Shown: piece after piece, positions 39,031 to 49,258 of the stretch
Numbering within the stretch: position 1 is the stretch's first letter
Layout: each line of letters begins with the position of its first letter
The notes under the pieces: model-generated
Databases searched by the model: none
What the model was told of the DNA's origin: nothing
What the model saw: the letters and a program-made list of their open reading frames with translations, nothing else
From: Albula goreensis
Taxonomy: Eukaryota; Chordata; Actinopteri; Albuliformes; Albulidae
Length of the DNA stretch: 64,000 bases
Reading direction: 5' to 3'
Assembly: GCA_022829145.1 (NCBI GenBank)
Contig: CM040741.1
Span: 57,036,180-57,100,179 of the forward strand
Program-made: the position numbers and the translations under genes

Positions 39031-40290
39031 CAAAGACAAAGTAAATGTCAGTCTGTTTCATTTTTGTTAATTATTTTGATAGCTGGATAAGGGTTTCCAC
39101 AGAGCAAATGAAAGTAATAATTTATTGTGAATCCATCATTGTCTATCACCTATGTATACATCTGGCTTGACTACTGTGTGGGAAAAAAAAGAAAAATACT
39201 GCTGAAATCTTCATGGACTGGAGTTTGATATCACCTGTCTATGGAGCTGAGTCATAAAGACCAAGGACTCAATGCATTACAAATAACAAACTACAAACTG
39301 AGATTCTTTGATTTGACTCTGCCTGCTCACTTGTTCAATGTTCTGGGTTGCCCCACTTTTGATGAGCAAACGGCTTGCATGGTAGACCCCTCATTCACTT
39401 TCAGAAGATCAAACCTTGGTCATTGGTTGCAAGAAGTAGCCAGTGGTGCATTTATATCCCAGTATTAGAAGAAAATTGAGCTGACGTCTCCATAATATTG
39501 AAGGGAGAATAAATTCGGCTGCCTGATGTTTTATTTACTGTGGCCTTAGAACAGACAACATTTATTTCCCCATCCCTGTCAATTTTGTCCTGGACTCAAT
39601 TTCAGCTGGGTCCCCATTTTTATGCATGTGATGAATCCCAGACTATAAAAGCAGCCTGATGAAAGCTGTGCAGTCCACTCGTTCTCTGAACCTGAAGTCT
39701 CTCTTGAAAAAAAATGATTCTTACTTTGAGAGACCTTTATATATACCTTTAAATAGGAAGAAAATGTAGTTCTTGTCTGTGATGGAAACTCCAGAGTAAT
39801 CACTTTTTTTTTTTAAAACAAACAAAAATTGTTCAGCATTATAATGTAGAATTTTTAAGAGACACACTTTAAAAGAGATGGTGATAATTTGACCCAGGTT
39901 TGTGGATTCTAAAATGTTGATATTCAAATACTATTAGGGAATATAAAGTTGTTACTTGTTAAATTTTAATGCTTGAAATGTGAAAATAAACAGAATATGA
40001 GACATTTTTTTTTAGATTGAGAACTCCCTGAGATTCCCTCACAGACCACTAGGTGTCCCCAGGCCTGTTTCATTCTAAAGCAGTATCAAACAAAAACAGA
40101 GTCCTTAATAGGATGTCCTAATGCTGAATGTTAATTTGAATATTATCCAAGCCTGTATAGCCTGGTTATTCCAACTATTTTAAAATGAACAACTTGATCC
40201 AAATATTCATCTATATCTTTTAAGATAACAAATCAAAGAGATTACACCATAATTCCAGCAGGGAGACTAACATGACACAATCTTGTCCTA
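39031..40290. other. Spacer between fam219a and the nicalin-like gene
   Basis: AT-rich sequence with no recognisable coding exon on either strand. The sequence at 40050-40062 (ccactaggtgtcc) loosely resembles a CTCF core. Otherwise I see nothing. Confidence 0.6.
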
Positions 40291-40305
40291 CTCAGCAACC
40301 GCAAG

Positions 40306-40310
40306 CCAAT
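40306..40310 (+). promoter_or_regulatory. CCAAT box of the probable nicalin-like promoter
   Basis: CCAAT in the context caagCCAATagg lies about 60-100 bp upstream of the GC-richer leader exon. It fits a TATA-less promoter of a broadly expressed gene. The assignment is inferred from position. Confidence 0.4.
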
Positions 40311-40369
40311 AGGATCGTGCAACAGCTAATTACCTTAGCCGTGATGTGTGAACAAGACTGCAGAGTGAT

Positions 40370-40565
40370 GGCGTATGAGGGGGGAGGAAGTGATTAGCCC
40401 TCTTTGGACAGATGGTGGACAGGACTTACCAACGCGCTGTCCCCTGCCACCCCTCCCGGGTGGCCAGTGTGAGTCCACACTGCAGTCAACACAACCCGTC
40501 CACACGCAGTCTCCCAACGGACTAGGCCAACGCCGCAACCATCGGACATTTACAGTAAGGCTGAG
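40370..40565 (+). other. Probable noncoding first exon of the nicalin-like gene
   Basis: A GC-richer block in AT-rich surroundings ends in GAG|GTAAGT at 40565, a near-perfect donor. The matching acceptor would be ATATCGCAG at 41532, so the start codon lies 24 nt into the next exon (41533-41694). The upstream edge is approximate. The donor and local composition are seen directly; that it belongs to this gene is inferred. Confidence 0.55.
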
Positions 40566-41555
40566 GTAAGTGTTGCGCGAGACGTTTATCCCTTTCTAGA
40601 TGGAGTAAAATATCCCAGAGAGGTCTGTGAAAATGCACATGCAATGGGACTAATTTCTAAGTTCCAAGGATAAGGACAATACCTATACACATACATATTT
40701 AATTTACTAGTTAAAATATGTGAAAAGAAACTATTTACAAGTACAATGTACGTGTTTATGCAGCCAATATATTCTTTTGGTAGGATTTTAAGATTGTTTT
40801 GAATATACAAGTGACGTATCAAAATATTTGAAAATATACTACAAATACAACTATTTAGTTTCACAAGTATTTAAAATACTTAATATGTAATGTATATATA
40901 AATTTATATTAGGTTACTGCATTTGTAAATGGTTCAAATACAAACATATAATGCATTTAAACGTATTTGACACAAGTATGTTACACAGCAGCCATTTCCT
41001 TTCTTTATTACCACAGCTCCATTCCTTCTTTGACCATGTGAATATTTTTCTTGAGATTTTTACAACACTTTAAAGTCAGCCCAGTTACCAATCTGCAATC
41101 ATAAATTCAGCTGTTGCTAACCTTGCCTGTCCCCAACTCTCAGTTTTCTTGTGCACCATGGTCTGCGGTCTCTGAAGGCTGGTAATTCCAGCACCTTCTT
41201 AACACATTGAGTATATAAAGGGGCTGTCTCCCTCCAGTTAAGAAACTTAAATTGAGGTTGCACACTTTTCAAAGTATTACTGATTAAGAGGCCTGTCTCT
41301 GTGTCTTGTACTAATGAGAAATTGTTTCTGTATTAATACAAACAACGTTGGAGTTAAGAGTATGTGACCTCAATTTAAGGTTCTTTTCTTGTTCGTCCGA
41401 TGGTTTGTACCTCATTATTTAGGGTGGGTCATCTTTCTCCCATTGATATAAACATGTCCTCCTCTAGTTCCCAAATTATCTTGCCCTCCTTCTCCCTCCC
41501 CCAAGGCCAGAATCTGTGAATCCATATCGCAGGCTAAGGGACAGCACGCGGAGGG

Positions 41556-43902
41556 ATGTGGCTTATTAACCGGGGGGTGGCCTTGCTGCTGCTCCTGTGT
41601 GTACAGTCAGCACGCCCCACTGATGTCTCCACCGTATCCTACGAGTTCACCGCCTACAGGATGCAGCAGTACAACCTGCAGCAGGAGAAACATGGTAGGC
41701 CTCAGCTCATCCCTGAAACAGAGCAACAGGAACAGGACTTATGGGAGTCCAAGTCTAATAGGATGCACTCCTCTTTCATTTGTTTTCAGCAAATTTTAAG
41801 CAAAATATTAATCAACCAGCTGTTAAGTTAAAGTTGAAATAAAAAATGTCTGTGGCTCTTTAGGACAAGGGCTGGCAACACTGGCCCTGTTGCATCAATA
41901 ATTAAGACAGTAGACCCCTTATTCCCCACAGGTTGCCGCAGTTCCATAGTCATTGGTGAGGCCCGGTGGGCTGGCGATCCAGGCCTGAACCGTCGGTGTG
42001 TGATCATGAAGCTTCTAGACTTCACTGTGGAGCGGTACAGGGAAGCACTGCTGCAAAAGGCTGGTGCCATTCTTATTCTGTTGCCCAGCAACATCTCAGC
42101 AGTACCCCAAGACATTGTCCAGGTAGACCACATTCCCCTAAGCGTCCACCTTTGATGTTACAAATTTGAAGAGAAACACAGTGTGGGACAGTCCTAAGTG
42201 ATTTAAACACTGAATTGCATTTTGGAGGTTGTGTGTGCAGGAAGTGGAAGTCAAGTGTTATCTGAAAGTTAATTAACCTCTAGCAGATTTTTCTTGGGTA
42301 GACAGTGCACATGTCGTTGTCACTGCTCAGACAGGGGCCATGAATGCTTCCATTGAAAAACTTTCCTGCAATAACTCCATGAAAAGCTCATTTTGACAGA
42401 TTGTCACCAGTAATCGTCCGTCCTTTCAATGTCACTAGAAAAAGCTGGTCTTTGTCCTGTCACACGCCTGTGGAAGGGCGATGAATTATTTGGTGCCTCA
42501 CTTTATCTACACGTGACACAGCGGGAGAGACAGCGTGAACAGATTGGGTTTTGCCTGGGTTGAAATGACTCCGCAAATGACAATTAATCTCGAACAGCAC
42601 ACGGTCACACAGCTGCATGGAACAGCAGCCATTACTCAAGGCTGCACATTACATCATGCATACAAGAGGCAGCCAGGTTCAAGACTCTCACTGATTCATC
42701 AAAACCTGAGATAAAATGGCAGAAATGCCTCTGCAATGAAGACCTCCATGAATATTCCTACGATGGAGTTCAGATGCATCACTTTAGCTTTTGTGAGTGT
42801 TATGGCAAGGCTGACCTAAGGCCCATAGACGCACACATAAAACATCACATTTGAGTTCCTTGTGTGATATAGACAAATAGACTTGTGACTAGCTCAAATG
42901 TGTGTTTCCACAGGGGTTCATGGTCAGTGAATCAGAAGCACTACAGAAAGAGACTCTGATGCCTGTCTACATCGCCCCTGAAGATGACCAGCTGCTCTTC
43001 ATGTATGACCAGCTTAAAATGGCTGCCGCTGCCAGAGGGTCATCCATTCTGGTCCGAGGTGAGAAGAGGAGGAAGGGAATTTCCTCTCAATGAAAGATCC
43101 TGTAAGATTACAAATTCCACTTCAAATCAGTCAATTAAGAAAATGAAATTACATTAAATTCAATTCATGACTTGGAAAATGTCCATGATGTTATATTAGG
43201 TATTTGCAATTAATTTATCTAATTTCAATTAATTAATGTAATTTCAATTAATTCATTTAATTGGCTCCAAAACTGAGTGAGACACTGCGAGGGAAGAGGT
43301 TATTTCATTATTGAGCAGTTATCTGTGTCAGAGACGAAACTGAGTGCAGTAACAGAAATGTTGTGTGTGACAGGAAATTTAACTGCATAACAGAACCATG
43401 GAACAGACATACAATCTTTCACTTCTTGTCTCTGTCTCTAGTTTTCTCTAGCATGGTTTTAACAAATGGGTTCCAGGTTATGGTGAGCAATAACTCTCCA
43501 ATCAAGCCCATCACTGACACAGCCATCATCACCCTAGAGGTGAGATAGAACGTTATCTCAGCCCAAGTGTCAGAACAGTGCATGTTAGCCTCCACCCTAA
43601 CCTCCATGCTCAGCTCTGACTCCTGCATTGTGTCTCTGAGCAGGGAGTGCTTCCGGGTGCAGGGGAAGACCTGCCCACCATTGTGATTACTGCTCACTAT
43701 GACTCCTTTGGCCTCGCCCCTGTAAGTTCCGCAACTAACACTCAACATCCAACTATAATGATGTAATATGATGGTTTGTTTTCCTGTGCTAGTGGTCAAG
43801 AAAAATATTTCTGACTGGTAATCTTTTAAACCTTCAAAATTCAGCAGGCATGTTTACTTACTGGATGTTTAGTCTGTTGTATAACATCTGTCAAAGCTCG
43901 AG

Positions 43903-43936
<34 letters not shown>

Positions 43937-46900
43937 AACATGTAGAGGAATTATGTTTTTAATGATTTGTTAATACTTTGGTTAACAGTCCCTTTGACCA
44001 AGTAGCAGAAACACTGTCACATAAAGGCTATCCTTCATTTAATATTACTGCTGTCTAATGGTTAGAAATAATTATTCAGAAAACAGTTCAGATGATCAGA
44101 TTTCTTCAGAGAGAGGCATTTTTCTAATCTGGACCTATGGTTTCACTCTATTATACAATTCAGACTCTTATATAAATTTTGTTCTTAATGTCAAAGGTCT
44201 AAGTCCGAGTAGAAAATGATCATTTTTCAGCCTTGATACCTCCATTTAGGTTGTATTTAGTGATCAGCAAGCTTACCACTTTAAATAGACGAGGGCCAGT
44301 ATTCATAATGATTCACAGAGTAGGACTGCTGGTCTGGGATGTGTTTCCCTTGTATATATCCTGAGTAATCCATTATCAGCTAAGAGACAATAATGCTCTT
44401 AGTTGAGAACTCCTACCCTGAGACAGACACAGACGTTCTAGATCTTAACAGTATACTCTTTTGTAAGGCTTAAAACAATGAAGCTGACAAGCTACTGCCT
44501 CAATTGTATAATGCTGTCAAACAACTACAAGTAGGTGGAGGATGAGCAGGAGATGGAGTGGGAGTAGTAAGATAAGAAGTCAAGGCAATTTCTTCATTTA
44601 TTTAGCAAACACCATCTCACTGGGGATGCAGAATGTCAAATGTAAAAGTCATTAATATCTGAATTGTAGAGACAATTGAGACAGCACACTTGATTTGAAG
44701 TGTCACATGAATCAATTAAGCATGTATCTACAATATGTACTATAGTTGAACCGTTCACTCTGATGTCCCGGGCTGGTGCTGTGGGACTGAGTGTGTTTGA
44801 TTTGTGACAGACGTGTGTATTTGACAGATGTTTAGGCAGGTTGACAGGTTGAAAATTCAGCTATTCTTATCAGTTGATGGGTAGGTGATTAACTGCTATC
44901 CGGTGAGTGCTGAGCCCCTGCGTCACACTGTTTTATCATTTTCTGTATCCTTGAATGTAAAAATCATGCATACAATTTAATGAACAACCTTTTTTCTGTG
45001 AACAGTTTTTGTTAAGGGCTTTACCATGTGGAAACCTGTGACAAACATTTGCGATTTTCTTTTTCCTTTGGTCCTAAAGTAACAACCTCTGGCAGCCATC
45101 CTAATTGCCAGAAGACAAATTTTTCTTCAGTGCCATTTTTAAACTTTGCTTATAGTAAAGAGGAAGCACCCCACAGTGAAATTAAGATTGGCTTTAAGCA
45201 TGGCACCTCTGACTTGTATTTTTCTCCATGGTTAGGCTACCGTTGATAACATTTTCTGTGTCATAATGTTCTTGGCAAAGAAAAGTGATGCTGTAGGCTA
45301 TAAGAAACTGAATTTATTTCAATTTTAGATCTCACCCTCTCACTCTTAATGAATATCAGCCTGTAGAAGTTCATTCTAGTTGTTATAAATCAGGACACTT
45401 ATTCTGTTATTAAATATAAAATGTATAATATATAAATATATTTAGAAAATATTATTTTGACTGTCATTACCATAGTACTCCAAATGTGCTATTAGCTAGT
45501 TAGCAGCATTTCCGTATCTTGTAGAATACAGAACAGTAGGGGTAAGTGAGAATGTGAAGCTTAAGTTTTAATGAAAGAATCCCATTCAGTGTACAAGTTA
45601 ATTGATACGCCAGACAGTCACTCCTTTACTTTGTCCTTTCTCCCAGGTACTTGGCTTTAGTACAAATGTGTGTAATTCAAGCTCACTCATCCGTTAAATA
45701 AACAGGCAAATAAATCAAATCACTCCTTGTCCTTAATGCCCTCATCTATGCCACCTCTCTCTCTCTCTCTCTCTCTCTCTACCATCCTTCTTTCCCCTCC
45801 GCTTAGTGCAATAGTAATTTCAAAGGTTAGAACGGTTCAAGAAGTTGATACATAATTTATATTGGATGGACTGTCAGGCCTTCAGATTTACATTTTCCTT
45901 TTTTTTTTTTTTTTTTTTTTTTACATTTTTACATTCTAGAACACTAGCACTGAAGACCTCAATAAATGCCTTTGTTATGTACACCTCACAAATGTGTCGG
46001 CCTTTAAGTCTTGAGTCATGTAATTTGGTACAATTTGGAAAATAAATTAGGGTTGACTTGCTTTGCAGACCAGGGAATATGGATTTAGGAGCACTGTGCA
46101 CACACTGTGTCTGTGTGAAAGGGTAGGTGTGAGTGATTCTTTTCTCTGTGCTGTTGTGGACAGTGGCTGTCGTATGGAGCTGATTCCAATGGGAGTGGGG
46201 TTGCTATTCTCCTGGAACTGGTTCGTCTCTTTCACCTGCTCTACAGCGACCCCCACAGCCACGCGCCGTGAGTTACAGCCTTACTGTTTTCTGCCAGCAG
46301 TGGAGACTGAAAGAAGCTCCAAGCAGACTGGCCAAGCAGAGCACTGAAACAGAATTTTCATTAAAATGTACCATAAAGCATGTCACAAATTCCAAACTCT
46401 TATTCCACACTTATTCCACAGTCATTCTTAAATGATGTGGTAGTTAGGTTTAAATGTGCATAGCATTACTGCCTATTCTGTTCCTATTCTGTTATTTAAT
46501 CTGGTGCTGTTTGCAATAATGGTCTAGGAATTTGCTTTGTACAGACGCTTATCCCAAATAAATAAATGTAATGGGTGTGGTCTTTTTGTAAAGTCTAACA
46601 GCTGTCTGTAAAGTAACATTTAAATTGTTTTGCATAATGAACGCTATGCCTTCATTGCCAGTGTTTATGGATGACTTATGGAAACAGTATAACATCTTAA
46701 TTACAATCTCATGCTTTTATCCAGGTACCACCTCCTTTTCTCCCTGACCGGTGGTGGCAAGTACAATTTCCTGGGCACCAAGCGATGGGTAGAAGAAAAC
46801 CTGGACCATGCTGGTGAGTAGGTCTTGCTTTTGTCTTCTCCTTTTTAACTTTTATCATTGAGCCTCTTTTGATTAAACAGCACTCTGAAGCATGTCGGAA

Positions 46901-49226
46901 GTGTTGACCCCCAACCCATCCCCATTTCCCCAACAGCGGGATTAGTTTATTTTGAGCAGAGGAAATAAGAAGCGAGGAGGTAGATGAGGTGATGGAGAGA
47001 TTTAGGTGGGGTCAGATGAGAAAGAGTGCGGCAATTTGTATTGCGTGTTTGAAGTGTGAAGCAGAGGAGTGGTGGGGAGCAGTATCCCCTGCCCTGAGCT
47101 GGCCCTGCTCTCTGCTGTGTAATCTTGAGTCTACACTGCCCTTACGTCCTGAAGCTGCATGACTGATGATAACACCCCAGCGGCCCCCAGGACGAAATCA
47201 TTCCTCCTGCGATGTCCAGTTTAGCTGTGCAGCCCAATGTCTCTGTTGCCGATTATAATTAAAGCTCATATTTCCTTAAGATGATATGGATTTAGAAAGC
47301 ATTGAGGGATTAGGACTTCCCAACAACTGGGCAGCTCTATATCCAGGATTTTTAAGTTTAAGTTTAATCCCCCCTTTTTACTTTCATCCCCAAATATGAA
47401 ACGCCCACTCGTATCTGTGAGCCCATCCCATTGCTTCTACTTCCTTCTACTATAGTCTCATCTCCCTGAGGACTGAGGATTTCAGCATCAATGAAAAAGT
47501 AAGAAAACCTAATTAGAACAGATTTATGGCAGGATCACAAGCTCTGGACTTCAGGAGGCATGCTTCACTATTTTCTGCTTCTTTTGCAATATTTTCCATC
47601 AATTTCAGTGACTGAACATTTGGTGTAAGGAGATTTATGTAAAACTGCTTTATGACAATGTTCTTGTAAAAAATGCAAACTTGCAGTATTTATAAAACTG
47701 AAGTGAATGCAATTAACCTCAATCAAAGGGCATAGATAATTACCGTTAGAGTGAGTAGAGCTGTAAATGTATTTTCATTAAAGTGAGTTGAGGACATTGA
47801 TTGCTCTGTGTCATTTCTTTGTTCAGAGTCTAGCCTCCTCCATGACAATGTGGCATTTGTGCTGTGCCTGGACACTCTGGCCAATGGGGATGGACTATTT
47901 CTGCATGTGTCCCGCCCACCCAAACCTGGCACCCCTCAGCACGCCTTCATCCAGTCACTGGAACAGGTGAGGCAGGAGTAAGGAGGTCGAGCCTCCTTAG
48001 TCTGTCAACATTTGCTCTGGCCAATATGTAGTATAAGTACAATGGGTGTTCAGTTGTGTTATTATGAATGAGAGCTCCCCAAAAAAGATTAGACACCATA
48101 TTATCTCATCTTTCTTCTTCTTTGCTGTAGTCAGTGATGCCTTTGTACTCCTTTCTCCATCATTTTTTTACCTTCTCAGTATTTTGTGTAAAATAAACAG
48201 GTTGTTTACCCAACTTAGTGATGATCTAAACATCTCGAACCCCCTGTTTTACCTTTCTCCACCCTCCCTTTCGGTGAAGGTGGTCTCTTCCCGCTTCCCT
48301 TGGGTGAAGCTGGGAATGGTCCACAAGAAGATCAATCTGGGGGAGGCCACGGTGGCATGGGAGCACGAGCGGTACAGCATGCGCCGGATCCCTGGCTTCA
48401 CGTTATCTCACCTCGATGACCCGCGGTCCGAGCAGAGGGGCTCTGTCATGGACACCATGTGGGTCTCACGGCGTGGAAGTCAGGGCCGGGCTGGGCTGGG
48501 CTGGGCTGGGCTGGGCTGGCCAGGGGGATGCTGGGCTGGGCCAGGGGATACTACCTATCCTGGGACAGGGGTCAGTTGTTTATGCCAGTTGTTTATTCAC
48601 CCCATGTTCTCCCAGAGATCACAGTAACATTTTCATGGTGAATATGAGTGTAACTCTCATTGGATGCCTTAAACTGTTGTTAAACCACATTTGTTATACT
48701 GCATTGCACTAGTTTCATTTCCTTGTGTCCCTTGTGACCTCACCTCATCTTTTTCCCCATTCCCAGCTCACAAACAGACATCAGGAAGCTGAAGCGAAAC
48801 ACCGTCATCGTGGCAGAGTCCCTCGCTCGTTTCATGTACAACCTCTCTGAGAAGGTACAACTCCCTGCCACAAGCAAAGTCAAAAGGCTGACGTGAGCAT
48901 GATAAACTAGGATGGAGGCAGATATTGGACGGCTAAGGCTGTCAAAGCGGAATTGAGTTGGGGGAACAACATTAGCAGGCTTCCGCCGAATATGACATCC
49001 TTGGCAGCGATGGTAATAAGGTGATCGCTGAATCAGAACTGATTGATTGATTCATTATTCATGGCAGTGAGAGGGAGACGTGTTTGTTCTCTGTGTAACA
49101 GGCCCCATTTGAAACAAAATATAGACGTCTATAGATTGTATAAATGATACTCTTGTTCTGTTTTGGATCAGGGCTCACCAAAGGAGCTGCAGGTGTTTAA
49201 GGGCCGAATGGTAAGTCTTGGATATG

Positions 49227-49258
<32 letters not shown>

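Noticed and set aside
43419..43799. Open frame of 126 codons on the minus strand
   Set aside because: It is the antisense shadow of two nicalin-like exons.
45899..45922. Long T run considered as the reversed tail of a retroposed gene
   Set aside because: No gene-like or SINE-like body next to it; the 24-base A run at 29530 was rejected for the same reason.
46535..46575. Sequence like the common fish repeat tail (cagacgcttatcc)
   Set aside because: Only about 15 bases match the remembered pattern; no element ends or body could be defined.
48046..48627. Open frame of 193 codons on the plus strand, the longest in the window
   Set aside because: It is the 48280-48458 nicalin-like exon read through both flanking introns; its tail is a translation of the GGGCT repeat.
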